Shown one piece after another: positions 1 to 10,520 of a DNA stretch of 64,000 bases; position 1 is the first letter of the stretch; the number at the start of each line of letters is the position of its first letter. This DNA is from Acanthosepion pharaonis. Its lineage: Eukaryota; Mollusca; Cephalopoda; Sepiida; Sepiidae. Where the stretch lies: the NCBI GenBank assembly GCA_903632075.3, contig CAHIKZ030003513.1, positions 20,001 to 84,000 of the forward strand, written 5' to 3'. The position numbers and the translations under genes were made by a program. The notes below the pieces were generated by a model. That model saw only the letters and a list, made by a program, of their open reading frames with translations. It made no database searches and was not told the origin of the DNA.

Positions 1-339
1 GATGATTAGTAGCACTATCTTGTAAACAATTGTGTGCTTCTCTGATTGGTTAGAGATAACATTCCAATACTATTGAAAATTTGAATATTTAAAGTCTTTT
101 AAAATACAAAGTTTTGATTGGAAATTTGAAAAAAGTGTCACGTATTCAATACTTTTGCATAAGGTAATTTTGAACTTTGATAAAAAAAAAATGGATTCAA
201 CCATGAGTTTTTAATTTTCCTTCCACATACAACTAAAACAACTTTATGAGATATTACTTACCAAATATCAGGCAAAATGGCGAACATAAACTAGAGTTAT
301 AACAGAAAATAACATGTATCCAATACTTATGCATGTCAC

Positions 340-341
<2 letters not shown>
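1..341. mobile_element. Possible end of a Tc1-like element
   Basis: AT-rich sequence with no usable reading frame. Two similar motifs reading roughly 'tattcaatacttttgcat' (about 143-165) and 'tatccaatacttatgcat' (about 316-333) lie near the right edge, next to 'gtcactgtg'. This style is seen in Tc1-type terminal and subterminal repeats. The left part lies outside the window, so the element cannot be completed. It could equally be an unrelated AT-rich repeat. Confidence 0.3.

Positions 342-399
<58 letters not shown>
341..399. repeat. (TG)n/(TA)n microsatellite
   Basis: A short GTGTGTGT run passes into a pure TA array. Similar TA arrays flank the foldback element just downstream and its second copy near 30.5 kb. 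Confidence 0.95.
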
Positions 400-402
<3 letters not shown>

Positions 403-559
403 TTTAGAATATTACAAACAAAACATGTAAGAATTTTTACATGTTTTTTCGTAATATCCTAAAATAAATAATATTGCTCTATTATGTATTGAGCCCACTT
501 TCAAATTAAATGTTACAAAGGTTAAAAGTGTACTCTATTCGTTCTCATCATACCTGGAT

Positions 560-798
560 ATATATACATATATATATGAAGAAATATAGTTTTAATGTGT
601 GCTATATTTATGGGATAAAGTGCTCAATATCAGAAATAGAGCGTATGTAAATATAAATATAAAGTATATTGAAGTCAACACTCAGAGGCGACTAGGCTGT
701 TTCATAGACACAATCATCAGTTGGCCTGACAATTGTGTCTAGCATGAAACATATTTAATGCCTTTGAGTGTTGACTTCAATGTTCACTTTTATATTTA

Positions 799-802
<4 letters not shown>
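560..802 (-). mobile_element. Foldback (hairpin) element with hammerhead-like core, copy 1
   Basis: Inverted arms at about 671-715 and 731-779 can form a long imperfect hairpin (gaagtcaacactcagaggc against its complement gcctttgagtgttgacttc). The left flank (560-660) is the reverse complement of the right flank of the element at 30400-30656, which shows these are two copies of one family in opposite orientation. Both copies sit between TA arrays. On the minus strand the loop region reads CTGATGA followed by GAAAC, but the intervening helix does not form here, so any ribozyme is degenerate. Confidence 0.75.

Positions 803-848
<46 letters not shown>
803..848. repeat. (TA)n microsatellite
   Basis: Pure TA array directly adjoining the foldback element. 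Confidence 0.95.
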
Positions 849-851
<3 letters not shown>

Positions 852-879
852 TTACTCAATTTTGTTGCTTATAGCAGTG

Positions 880-1260
880 TTTAGAAGGAAAGTGTATAAG
901 AGTGTGGTCATCTAACCACATCACAAAGGTTTCATCAGTGACCATGGTTTTTGTAGCAGTTTTTGGCCAAGCACAATATTTCCCAGCTCAACAACTACCA
1001 TATTAATCAGATCTTGCCCCTTGTGACTTTTCTTCTTTAAGAATCAAATCCCATTTGAAAGGAACAAGATTTCAATTCATTGAAGAAATCCAAGAGAATG
1101 CAACAAGGATTTCTAGAAATGCTTCCATCAATGGAAATGATGCTGGACAAAGTGTGCAACTTCTGAAGGGGATGCTGAGTTGATATGTGTTGTAGTTTTC
1201 CTTTTTATAAAACCAGTCCTGATACTTTTTGATCAGAACTTTTGTATAACATAAAATGAA
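880..1260 (+). pseudogene. Mariner transposase C-terminal relic
   Basis: Conceptual translation around 990-1190 gives the mariner catalytic-domain C-terminus: a 'YSPDLAPCDF'-like motif (with a stop in place of one residue near 1004) followed by 'IKSHLKGTRFQ' and an 'EEIQENATR' helix. Mariner transposases of the Tc1/mariner superfamily carry the third catalytic aspartate in this region. The frame is broken by stops and no N-terminal helix-turn-helix is visible upstream, so this is a dead fragment. The sequence near 1220-1250 is probably close to the terminal repeat. Confidence 0.8.
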
Positions 1261-1329
1261 TTAAAAAATGCATTATGACTTTCAGTAGATAGAAAGAATT
1301 ACTTGGAATTACTTGTTAAAAACAAATAT

Positions 1330-1349
1330 ATAAATAAATAAATAAATAA

Positions 1350-1402
<53 letters not shown>
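1330..1402. repeat. (AAAT)n/(TA)n compound microsatellite
   Basis: About seven AAAT-type units pass into a TA array. Confidence 0.95.
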
Positions 1403-1405
<3 letters not shown>

Positions 1406-1764
1406 CAATTGAAAATAGTTGATTAGAAAATCATGTACCTAAATAATGTTGTGATAGAAAAAATCACATACCTAAATAATGTTTGTGATAGAAAAAAATT
1501 ACTAGAAAAATTTACTCAAATTCCTTGAATAGAATTTTTTTAGTTATGTTCTAGGATCTGTAGATAACATCTAAGAATATGCTTTTCTTTTATAATTGTA
1601 AAAATAAAATATTGTTTCCTTATATTTTTTTAAATCTAGACATAGTTTAATTAATGAAGGATTTAATTATTTCTGTTTAAGATCACATCTCAAACTGATT
1701 GATTAATTTGTTTTTTATGGCTAATCAACACCTTTGTCAGTTATTTAAATCTAAAACATTGTCT

Positions 1765-2160
1765 TGGCTTAGAATATTGCTGTCACATATGGTCTAGTGA
1801 TCCTGCTATATATCTAGAGACCCTTGATAAAATCCAAACAAGAATCAGCAATATTATTGGTCCTGATCTGGTGACTCAGTTTCAGTTACTTTCTCACCAT
1901 CATCCCTGTGCTTTTTATATTTTCATGGTAAATGTTTGGATGAGGTCTTCATTATGCTACTTAAACTTTATGAATTTTAGACTGGTGATGAGGTCCCATC
2001 AATTTACATTTGAGTTGGCTAGATGTAACTATAAGGTCTATGCTAACAGCTTCTTTTCTCACAGTTCTTGCTTGTGGAAATCCCGTCTGGCTCCATGCTA
2101 TCCAGTTAACTTTAATCTGCAAAAATTTAAACGCAACATCAATCATTATCTACTGTCCTC
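1765..2160 (+). pseudogene. CR1-like LINE reverse-transcriptase C-terminus, fragment A
   Basis: In-frame stretches resemble the end of the ORF2 protein of CR1/jockey-group LINEs: a 'LDKIQTRISNIIG' helix near 1825-1860, a 'RSHQFTFELARCNYK' segment and the closing 'KFKRNINHYLLSS' segment near 2125-2160. The same C-terminus occurs at 6780-7270, 23403-23590 (minus) and 40730-41425, and its 3' tail at 25560-25757. In the other copies the protein stops just after 'LLSS'. Here the sequence switches at about 2161 into unrelated DNA, which marks a truncation or junction. Frameshifts make it non-functional. Confidence 0.8.
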
Positions 2161-2175
2161 CTGGGAAAGCAATAT

Positions 2176-2341
2176 GGATGTCATTCTTCTTGATCCTAAT
2201 ATTGGATCCAACGATGAAATATCTGATTCTTTTCCAAGCGATAGGGGAAAACAATGAGGATGACATTGTCTTTGATCCTAATATTGGATCCAATGATGAA
2301 ATATCTGATACCTTTCCCAATGATAATGAAAACAAGGAGGA
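2176..2341 (+). repeat. 83-bp tandem duplication, acidic open frame
   Basis: Two adjacent copies of 83 bp (about 2176-2258 and 2259-2341) share the core 'gatcctaatattggatcca'. Translated, each gives an acidic peptide of the type 'LDPNIGSNDEISDSFP'. The unit is not a multiple of three, so the copies are read in different frames. That argues against one functional repeat protein. Acidic segments like this occur near the N-terminus of some transposases, but nothing else of such a gene is present. Confidence 0.6.
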
Positions 2342-2379
2342 TTCTGAAGGTTTTGAGCCTGACTAAATAACAGTAAATC

Positions 2380-3010
2380 ATTTCTCATTTTATTAGGAGT
2401 GTTTTCTTATTTTGATGTTTTGAGCTCTTTTCTGTTTAGAACAACATATATTAATTTTTAACACATCAGATTGAATTTTTGTTCAATAAAATTTTCTCAA
2501 ATTTGACTGTAACATTTTTTCAAAAACTTTGTCTTCAGAATAAAAGTGCATCTTTTATACCGGTGTGTTTTATATTTTAAAAAATATAATAGTCTTCTGG
2601 ATATAACAAATTGGCATTTATCAAATTCATTTAAATCTTTCTTACTCATAACTGAGATATTCAGTTTCTCTCACTTCTCTCACCACACACTCCAACATTG
2701 GAATACAGTGTCACAGCCTCAACATGATAGACATTACTGCTGAGGTTTTCATAGTGAATGTTTTTCACAGGATTGAGTTTCTAGCTCCATGCTCAATTGG
2801 TTTTCATTTTAGAATTGTCCTTCTCCTACACTGGTTACCACCAACTATGAAGATCCTATTCTGCCTTACTACTTAATAGTTTGTGAGGGAGATATTTAAT
2901 ACAGCAAAATAAATACTCAAGGTCAATTTATCTGCTTATATATTACTGATCCTGATATGCATAGATGTTACAAGACTTTAGATGTAATTCTTGCCACAGA
3001 TTGCTGTTTC
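2380..3010. other. AT-rich sequence with a SINE scrap
   Basis: No gene seen. About 2800-2890 resembles the minus-strand body of the tRNA-derived SINEs found at 6320 and 33140 ('ctggttaccaccaac' followed by an 'aagatcctattctgcc' segment). It lacks a recognisable promoter head. Confidence 0.4.
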
Positions 3011-3015
3011 TGGCT

Positions 3016-3016
<1 letters not shown>

Positions 3017-3072
<56 letters not shown>

Positions 3073-3145
3073 GTGACCAAACTGAGATAGATAGAAAGAG
3101 AGATAAATGTGACCAAACTTAGATAGACAATGAACAGATATAAAC

Positions 3146-3179
<34 letters not shown>

Positions 3180-3405
3180 GTAACCTGCAACTGTATATTT
3201 CATCATAGATAGATGTGACCAAAATTAGATAGATATATTTAACCTGTGACTATATATTTCAATATAGATAGATAATGAACAGACATGGATAGATAAATGA
3301 TAGTAATTGTGTTGCTTATTTGGATATTCAAGGTCTGCTGATTGTTTTTTGATAACATTTCAATTTTTAACTGAAAAATATGAAAATTTTATGAAAAATA
3401 TTCTG

Positions 3406-3441
<36 letters not shown>

Positions 3442-3725
3442 GTAACCAAACTTATATAAGATAGATAGATGTGACCAAACTGAGATAAATAGAGAGAGAT
3501 AGATAAATAGATAGATGTAACCTGTGACTATATATTTCATCATAGAGAGATGTGATCAAAATTAGATAGATTTAACCTGTGACTACCTATTTCAACATAG
3601 ATAGATAATGAACAGATGTAGATAGATAAATGATAGTAATTGTGTTACTTATTTGGATTTTCAAGGTCTGCTGATTGTTTTTGATAATATTTCGATTTTT
3701 AACTGAAATACAAAATTATGAAAAT
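3017..3725. repeat. (GATA)n array and tandemly duplicated ~380-bp block
   Basis: The block contains GATA microsatellite, 'tgtgaccaaactgagata' spacers, 'taacctgtgactatatatttca' type segments and a non-repetitive tail ending in 'aaggtctgctgattg'. It occurs twice in direct order (about 3017-3405 and 3409-3725). The duplicated unique tail shows segmental duplication rather than simple slippage. The apparent minus-strand reading frames of the type SIYLSIYLS are only GATA read in frame. Confidence 0.85.
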
Positions 3726-3817
3726 ATTCTGATTATTGTTATGTTTTATTTTTTTTAAAGAGATCAAATTTTCATTTCTCCAGCAATTTAGAATGATCAA
3801 GTTCAAATCGAAAACAT

Positions 3818-4024
3818 TTGCAATCTGACACTGCAACATTTATAAGTGTCTTTCTGTTCAACAGTTTTTCATTTCAGATGGGAAATTATACAAACAAAGA
3901 CACTTCAGAAGAACAACTTCTATCAATATTTTATAAAACCAATATAACATCAAATATCAAAATAAGATTAATTCAAAATCAGTTTTCTGCAATAAAATGG
4001 ATAAATGCAACCTTCACTTTGTAG
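3818..4024 (+). other. Short unidentified open frame (68 codons)
   Basis: An open frame ends at 4024. A pyrimidine-rich stretch ending in 'tttcag' lies immediately before an internal ATG at about 3879, so an exon with its own acceptor is conceivable. I recognise no domain. Composition is like the neighbourhood and no matching donor, promoter or second exon was found. Most likely chance. Confidence 0.15.
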
Positions 4025-4069
4025 CGTGTGGGCAAATTCCTAGTTAAACTACCAAAGTTTGGTGATATT

Positions 4070-4500
4070 AATTCTATATCTAATTTTGCTGCATGATTAA
4101 TTGTGATTGTCTAGCGGCATATCAACTCCTTATGGGTCATTTAATGCCAAAATTTAATTTTCTTGAGAGCATTAGTAATTTCTTTTCTAAAAATGTATTG
4201 CTGGTAATTTTTTATTTCAAAAATGTATTTCTGGTAGTAATAATTTTTTTTTTTTTACTATGAAAATGTGTGGCTGGTTTTTTGCTATAAAAATGTATTT
4301 TTATATTTTCATAATGTTTTGATACCACTTTGGGGGTTAACTATTTGCCTATAGTTGGGACCCTTGCAGGTGCTACCACCCTGGGTCAGGATGGACCCAG
4401 GAACAACAGCAACTAAGCGGTGGTTCCACACTCCTCAAAAAACTCCCAATCAAAGGCCTTGCTGCTGGATGTAGTTTATCATTATACCAAGGACACTTTG
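4070..4500 (+). mobile_element. Unclassified dispersed repeat X, plus copy
   Basis: Reads through 'catatcaactccttatggg', 'aaaatgtattgctggta', 'gggggttaactatttgcc', a GC-richer 'gtcaggatggacccaggaac' segment and 'gatgtagtttatcattatacc'. The same series, in the same order, is present in reverse complement at 15620-16345. The middle portion there is longer. No coding capacity or terminal repeats are visible. It may be the tail of an autonomous element not present in this window. Confidence 0.7.
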
Positions 4501-4815
4501 CTACATGAATTTCATTTATATTCAATTAACAGTATACCAAACTGGTATCAACAAGCACTATTGTTTCACTCTGTCACCCTTTTGCCTTTCCTATCTTTTC
4601 TTTATATGTCCACTCTTAAAATTTATTTTTATTTTTTTTCAAACAAATAGAAAAAAGATAGAGACACTCCATGTGCAGCTTGCTTACAAAAAGAATGGTT
4701 CATAACCATTTTGGTTCTCACCAGTCAAGGTGCAATAAATGCACCAAAACGAAGTTGCATCTTTGTAGTGAGTTAATTGTTTTTGTCTATATAAAAAAAT
4801 TATAATAAATATATA

Positions 4816-5579
4816 TCTCTATCTATAAAAGGCAGTATGTGTGTGTGTGTATGTGTGTAATGAATGCACAGCCGCAATTTTCGATGGATTTGCACCAAAA
4901 TTTACATGCACATGCTCCAAGTTAGTGGAAAAGCCAAGACCAACTTTGCATTTCCCAACTTCTATCGATAGTGGAAATAATCGATTTTTTCATGCTTCTA
5001 CGGCAATTTTCATGTAGTTTGCAGCCATTTTCTACTGACCAGAGTGAGAGCCTATAGCTGGCTGCCACGAATAGGCAGGAAGATTCTATTGGCCAGCGTG
5101 AGAGCCAACAGCTGACTGACATGAATATTAACTAGCATGCGAGCACACAAAATAAATCGATAGCTGCATTCATCACAAGTGGGAAAAATTTAAATCTGCA
5201 TGGCACTTTACTCCAATTAGCTCATTCGCTTGCTTAAACTCAACGTTGATTCTGATTCCACAGAACTGGGTTGGGTGTGAAAAAGTATTTGTTGTTAACA
5301 TTCTTTTTTCATTTGGTTTTTCCAGTTACAAGTCCTTTTTTAAAGCTGATCGTTTTGTGTTCATTTTGTTTAGTTCTTTTTTTGTAACAGATTTAATGTT
5401 TAGTATAGAGCTTAGAAAAAATTTGCAGTGTGAGATAGGCAAGAAGTAAGGCATATAGCAACATCAGCATGGCAAAAGGGCACTCCTTTAAAGGCAAGGA
5501 AGGGCAAAAATATTTTAAGTCAAGTGATAGCGATTGCTGTATGAGTCGTACGATTTTTGAATCAAGCACATGCTGCTAG
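4816..5579 (+). mobile_element. Non-autonomous Helitron-like element, copy 1
   Basis: Starts TCTCTATCTATAAAAGG directly after an A and ends GCTGCTAG directly before a T. This is the A|TC...CTAG|T insertion signature of Helitrons, with no target duplication. A TG microsatellite follows the 5' end. A full-length relative lies inverted at 9173-9961 and matches over almost the whole length. Copy 1 lacks about 16 bp near the 3' end (the stretch containing 'gggcaacgctgggtc' in copy 2), a region where Helitrons usually keep their 3' hairpin. No Rep/helicase sequence, so it would have moved in trans. The small minus-strand frame at 4922-5122 is shared with copy 2 but looks non-coding. Confidence 0.75.
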
Positions 5580-5654
5580 TATATAGATATGCACAGTGGA
5601 ATGAGAACAGTCTACCCCTATAGATTACATCAAGGGCTCAGTTCGACATTTCTT

Positions 5655-6035
5655 GATACAGTCATATCACATTGAAACACTAGTTCTTGTACAATCACCA
5701 AAGTTAAGCAATGTTGAGTCTGGATGGGTAACCACTTGAGAATGCCTGGTGCTCTAAGCTTGAATTATTCAAGAGGTGTAATTGATAATGGCTCAGAATT
5801 GGAAATCAGAGATCCGTGTTCCAATTCTAGTCAAGTTTGTTATATTCCCTTACACACACATATACCCTTGGGAAAGGTATGAATCCACCTCTTCTCCCTC
5901 CAGCTATAGGTTAATTAGTAAGATTTGTATCAGTAAATCATTATTATCTCAGAATAAATTCTTACAATCTAAAATCATTTTCTGGCTTTAAATAACCTGC
6001 AAAACTTTGATAAGATTTAAAAAACAAATCATTCA
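5655..6035 (+). mobile_element. 5S rRNA/tRNA chimeric SINE, copy 1
   Basis: The head (about 5655-5760) resembles 5S rRNA, including 'aagttaagcaa', 'ggatgggtaacca' and 'gagaatgcctggtgct', which correspond to box A, the intermediate element and box C of the internal control region. It is followed by a tRNA-like part with an A-box-like segment ('gtaattgataatggctca') and a B-box-like segment ('gttccaattc'). The body contains the conserved 'agctataggttaattagtaa' and ends in 'ttaaaaaacaaatc'. Other copies lie at 15160, 23075, 29445 and 55695. Confidence 0.8.
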
Positions 6036-6049
6036 AACCTAAATCAATT

Positions 6050-6180
6050 GACATTTCTTGAAGGTTACCTGAATCAACAAACACCTGATGAAGGCCAAAG
6101 AGAACAATGGTTGAAACATTGTGATAATAACAACAAATATTAGGACAATAGTCCAAATGTAAATAATTATGAAATTTTAC
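6050..6180 (+). mobile_element. Hammerhead-like repeat family H, fragment
   Basis: Contains 'cacctgatgaaggccaaag', then 'tggttgaaacattgtg' and 'ggacaatagtccaaatgtaa'. Its relatives are at 11455, 11930, 29930, 49870, 58620 and 63893. A CTGATGA box, a possible hairpin and GAAAC are in hammerhead order, but the presumed cleavage position is G, which a hammerhead does not tolerate. Confidence 0.6.
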
Positions 6181-6319
6181 TATGTGAATTTTATATATTA
6201 TCTGCTCTCTAGACAGTAGGCAGTGCATCAGTCTCATAATAGTAAAAAAAATCTACTCTCTTAAGTTTGTATGCAACTTTACAATATTTATTTTATATGA
6301 GTTTTACTCTATGAATTTT

Positions 6320-6612
6320 ATAGGTGATCATGACTCTCCACAACTTTCTTTGTTTAAAACTGTGCATTGCCATGACTATTCTTGTGAAAGCAGAGGCCTT
6401 CTTTATAGATTTGAAGTCAAAGTTATCCTATCAAACTGGTTGCCAACCAAGATTAAAGAACCTAGATTATTCTGCTATTTAACCCATAGCTGGGTTTATG
6501 CTTTTCTTAAAGGTATTAGAGTGAAGTGTACACAGACTGTCTTGACTGGAATTTGAATTTGGTCTGTTTTTCTGCACTGTTAACTGCTAGTCCATTCTAC
6601 CTATCCCCAATT
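6320..6612 (-). mobile_element. tRNA-derived SINE, minus strand
   Basis: On the minus strand the head near 6540-6612 gives an A-box-like 'agaatggactagcag' and a B-box-like 'aattcaaattccagtc'. The body follows with 'cccagctatgggttaa' and 'cttggttggcaaccag', ending near 'gtggagagtcatgatc'. The copies at 33140-33460 (minus) and the scrap near 35970 share this body. Confidence 0.7.
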
Positions 6613-6689
6613 TCCAACCTTGATAAAATTAAAAATTTATTTGTGGGCAAAAGAAAATCTACAGAAACCAGAAATAATTAAAAAGTTCA

Positions 6690-7400
6690 CTGTACAAAGA
6701 AACCAAAGATGCTGGATAAATGGTCAGCTCATTCCATCGCTCTGGGAAATACCTGACTACCTTCTGCCATGATTTATCTTTACAAGAGTCAGATTAGACA
6801 TGGAGTATTGCTGCCATGTCTAGGCTGGAGCTGCTTAATCCTCACTTTCCAGCCTTGATAGATTTCAAAATCATTTATTCAATATTGGAGAGTAAGATTT
6901 ATTCAATATTGAGGAGTAAGATTTATTCTCCACTCTGCTGCCTTTTTTTCCACAGATGCAACTTTGAAAGTTTACCATTATTCTATTGTTATTTCTATGT
7001 CAAATGTTCAGATGAGTTCCATTCTTTAGTTCCACCAATTCTGACATTTACTGCTCAGTAATTCTTCTATAGTATCTAGACTTTATGAATTTAAGTGTAC
7101 TACTAGATTGGTGGTGAAATCTCATCATTTTACAATTGTACTGGTTAGATTTAACCATAAGTTCTATATTAACAGTTTCTTTTATCACATTTTTAATCAG
7201 TGGAACTCTTTTTTCCCAGTCAAATTTTTTTCAAAAAATTTATTGAAAATGTAAATCATTATCTTAAAATTCTGTCTTCTTGTTCTTTTATTGTTCTTTC
7301 TTCATAATAGTGTTTTTATTTTTTCTCAGATTCTCAGTAACTCCTTGTGCCTTAGTGACTTTATTGCTTTGCTGCTTGGGGTGAAATGATTTAAAAAAAA
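6690..7400 (+). pseudogene. CR1-like LINE 3' end, fragment B
   Basis: Conceptual translation shows a 'RLDMEYCCHV' segment near 6795, a diverged 'IVISMSNVQMSS' helix, 'TRLVVKSHHFTIVLVRFNHKFY' in pieces and a final 'ENVNHYL' near 7250. The 3' untranslated tail ends in 'gatttaaaaaaaa' near 7400. A small internal duplication of 'tattcaatattgagga' near 6875-6920 and several frameshifts are present. Same family as fragment A and the 40.7-kb copy. Confidence 0.75.
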
Positions 7401-7439
7401 CATGCTACTTCCACTTCCATAAAGTCTAATCATCCTCAT

Positions 7440-7590
7440 TTCCCCATATTCCAAATGTAAGGAGAAAGTTCCACTCAGACAGCTTTATCCGAAAAATTGT
7501 TACTTTGTGGAACAGGCTCCTGTTTTGGTGCTTCTCTGAACACTATGATCTTAACCTCTTAACATTTCAGATAGGCAATAGAAACAGACA
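7440..7590 (+). pseudogene. Second LINE ORF2 C-terminal scrap
   Basis: Translation gives a 'FIRKIVTLWNRLL' then 'CFSEHYDLNLL' sequence, the same kind of C-terminal motif as in CR1/jockey-group LINEs but from a different lineage than fragment B, which ends just upstream. Confidence 0.55.
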
Positions 7591-7797
7591 TCAAAAAAAC
7601 AAATTTTTAAATTTAAAAAAAATGAAAAATGAAAATTAAATGTCTGCTAAAGAAAAATTAATATATTGCTAACAAGTTATGTGTCGAATTTAATTAAAAC
7701 TTAGTGATAGATTTTGTAATTTGTGTGAGTCCAGACAAATAAACAATAAGTAGTTATTTTCTACCATACCCCCCCCAAAAAAAAACTAACAAAAAAC

Positions 7798-8278
7798 ATG
7801 CCACTAGAAATGCAAATACAAAGGTTAAAATTTAAGGAAATGATTGTTTCAGGAAAATTTAATTATTTTATAGAACCACAATTTCATTTCAGGAAAGTTA
7901 CAACCAAGGATAGTAAATTTTATACAGTCATAAGCACTCTACGATTTGATGCGGTTATGAATTTACCTGCATGTGTCTTAGAGTCAAAAGATTATGAACG
8001 AATTAAAGCAATATGTTGTGTCAGCCTATGAAAGGAATAAACTTGAACTTTTAGAGAAACTGATGAAAACCACTACAATAGCTGGTCATCCGTCAGTTCA
8101 TCTCCAGAACATGCTGGCCATAGCTATGCCTATATGCATGAGCAAAGAAATTGTTAGGCACAAGTTATTCCAGACACTGCGTCAACAATTACCATCAGTG
8201 ATACCTGCTCAGATAGAGATTCCTTTAGTGGAATTAGAGAAGTTACCCAATGAGCTGATGCATCTGAAGTGTATATAA
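7798..8278 (+). pseudogene. Gypsy-type gag relic
   Basis: Two overlapping frames (7798-8031 and 7994-8278) together read like one gag/capsid-region protein of Ty3/gypsy elements: 'FHFRKVTTKDSKFYTVIS' followed by 'LESKDYERIKA', then in the second frame 'YVVSAYERNKLELLEKLM' and 'LPSVIPAQIEIPL'. The frame change falls near 8005-8020. There is no zinc knuckle, protease or reverse transcriptase downstream, and no paired LTRs were recognised, so this is an isolated dead fragment. Assignment rests on recalled family resemblance only. Confidence 0.6.
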
Positions 8279-9170
8279 AGAGATAGCTGACAGATTGCAG
8301 TAGAGAGGAGTCAGCTAGAGAAACCAGTCAAGCATTTCACACGAAAAAAACTAGGCGGTCAACTGCTTAAGACATTTTTCTGCCTTTCATGAGTGCTGAA
8401 AAAACATATCTTTTGGTGTCCACAACATATTTCCGAACTAACCACATACTACTACCAAAGACCAACTCATAAACTATCATCTCCCCAGCTAGACAAATTT
8501 TTACCAATCTGAATTACAAAGGACTTGTTCCAATCAAAGTCAAATAAATATATATTATTTGTTTATACTGTTGATTCTGTTCGTTTGTTCGGAGAAATAT
8601 TACTAAGACTCTCTGTATAAGACTCCACCTCATATTGGACCATAGTATAATAAATATTAGAATCTAATGCCATCACCTTTAATGAAAGAACAAGATGAAA
8701 CTGCTATTTTGGTATTACAAGAAGATTGACTTAAATTATATAATATTCCTTGCCACTGTCAAAGAGTGGAAATATGTTTTAATACTGTAACAAAAGCCTC
8801 ATCTTTCCAAATTGGGTACAGATATCAATAGATTTTGAATTTGCTTCTTTTATTTGTTAAATGTCTAAATTGGAACCTAAATGTCAATTTTCTAAAAATA
8901 ATAAAACACAAACAAAATAATATTTTTATTTTTGTCCTATTTAATTAATTGAATTTTAATCAAAAGGTTGGAAGATCAACATGCAGCCCACACATATATT
9001 TTGTTCTCATAAAACGTTTTTTTTTCTTTATCAAGGAACTCTGCACAATATAGCCTGACCAAGGCAAATCCAAAGAGAGGCCAAACAAGTGTACAGTGGA
9101 TGAGTTCATTGCTGGAATAAGTTTAAGCAATTTAGCCTTTTTAAATAGAAATTTTTACTTTTTATACTTG
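8279..9170. other. AT-rich sequence, no gene seen
   Basis: Possibly further retroelement debris immediately after the gag relic, because short reading-frame stretches continue. Nothing diagnostic such as LTR ends, YXDD or integrase motifs was found. Confidence 0.4.
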
Positions 9171-9172
9171 GA

Positions 9173-9905
9173 CTAGCAGCATGACCCAGCGTTGCCCGTG
9201 CTTGATTCAAAAATCGTACGACTCATACAGCAATCGCTATCACTTGACTTAAAATATTTTTGCCCTTCCTTGCCTTTTAAAGAGTGCCCTTTTGCCGTGC
9301 TGATGTTGCTACATGCCTTACTTCTTGCCTATCTCACACTGCAAATTTTTTCTAAGCTCTATACTAAACATTAAATCTGTTACAAAAAAAAAGAACTAAA
9401 CAAAATGAACACAAAACGATCAGCTTTAAAAAGGACTTGCAACTGGAAAAACCAAATGAAAAAGAATGTTAACAACAAATACTTTTTCACACCCAACCCA
9501 GTTCTATGGAATCAGAATCAACGTTGAGTTTAAGCAAGCGAATGAGCTAATTGGAGTAAAGTGCCATGCAGATTTAAATTTTTCCCACTTGTGACGAAAG
9601 CAGCTATAGATTTTTTTTGCATGCTAGCATGCTAGTTAACATTCATGTCAGTCAGCTGTTGGCTCTCATGCTGGCCAATAGAATCTTCCTGCCTATTCAT
9701 GGCAGCCATCTATAGGCTTTCACTCTGGCCAGTAGAAAATGGCCGCAAACTACATAAAAACTGCCGTAGAAGCATGAAAAAATCGATTATTTCCACTATC
9801 AATAGGAGTTGGGAAATGCAAAGTTGATCTTGGCTTTTCCACTAACTTGGAGCATGTGCATGTAAATTTTGGTGCAAATCTGTTGAAAATTGCAGCCGTG
9901 CATTC

Positions 9906-9940
<35 letters not shown>

Positions 9941-9961
9941 CCTGCCTTTTATAGATAGAGA
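9173..9961 (-). mobile_element. Non-autonomous Helitron-like element, copy 2
   Basis: On the minus strand it begins TCTCTATCTATAAAAGGCAGG after an A (plus-strand end 9961) and ends GCTGCTAG before a T (plus-strand start 9173). It retains the subterminal 'gggcaacgctgggtc' missing from copy 1. It is a near-complete inverted partner of 4816-5579. The CA run at 9910-9940 is the internal microsatellite. Two small frames (9192-9374 and 9645-9827 plus) have counterparts in copy 1 but show no known domain. Confidence 0.8.
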
Positions 9962-10369
9962 TTAACTTAAGTTTATTATTTGAAACAAGTATGTTTTTTT
10001 TCTTTGAACTTGCAGTATGTTTTTATTCTGTTTGGATTATACAGTTATATTTTCTATGCTTTTAATCAATTAATAGAAAAAACTGACTCATTCATTTTGC
10101 AATTTCATCTACAATGTTCCTAATTTGGGGTGAATAAAGTGATTTTTGTGCATTGAATTAATAAAGGAGGCCAGTTTTGTTCTTTCCTTGTACATTTGCT
10201 TTTTAGAAAATAAGTTAATAATCATTAAAGTTGTAAGGTGTTTCTTAATAATGGTTGCAGCTGCTAATTAAGTAATTACTGGATATTATTAACTAACAAG
10301 ATCCTTGCTAAAATGTTTTCTGTAATTGTTATTTAGTAGTAATTTAGGTCTCTGCATATCCACCCCTGG

Positions 10370-10520
10370 TTGTGGACGCCAGTTGCATGGTTGCCAGGTC
10401 TGTTATAGGTATTGCCTTGGGCTTGACCCAAATTCAAACCCAGAATCTAACCAAACATCAGAATGTATTTTTTAATTCCTTCCTGGTCATACTGAAAACA
10501 TTTCAGTACCCTTGCATATT
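10370..10520. mobile_element. Scrap related to the mariner-type MITE at 49644
   Basis: The segment 'ccaaacatcagaatg' through 'ttccttcctggtcatactg' and 'cccttgcatattt' parallels the right arm of the 49644-49758 MITE. The left arm is not recognisable. Confidence 0.4.

Noticed and set aside
3001..3100. CRISPR-like regular repeats here and at 22452-22606 or 47040-47480
   Set aside because: These are contiguous tandem repeats without unique spacers, in a eukaryotic context.
2968..3222. Minus-strand frames of the type SIYLSIYLS
   Set aside because: They are the GATA microsatellite read in frame; no independent coding evidence.
4922..5122. Small frame conserved between both Helitron-like copies
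   Set aside because: The copies are so similar overall that a shared frame is expected; no evidence of selection on codons.
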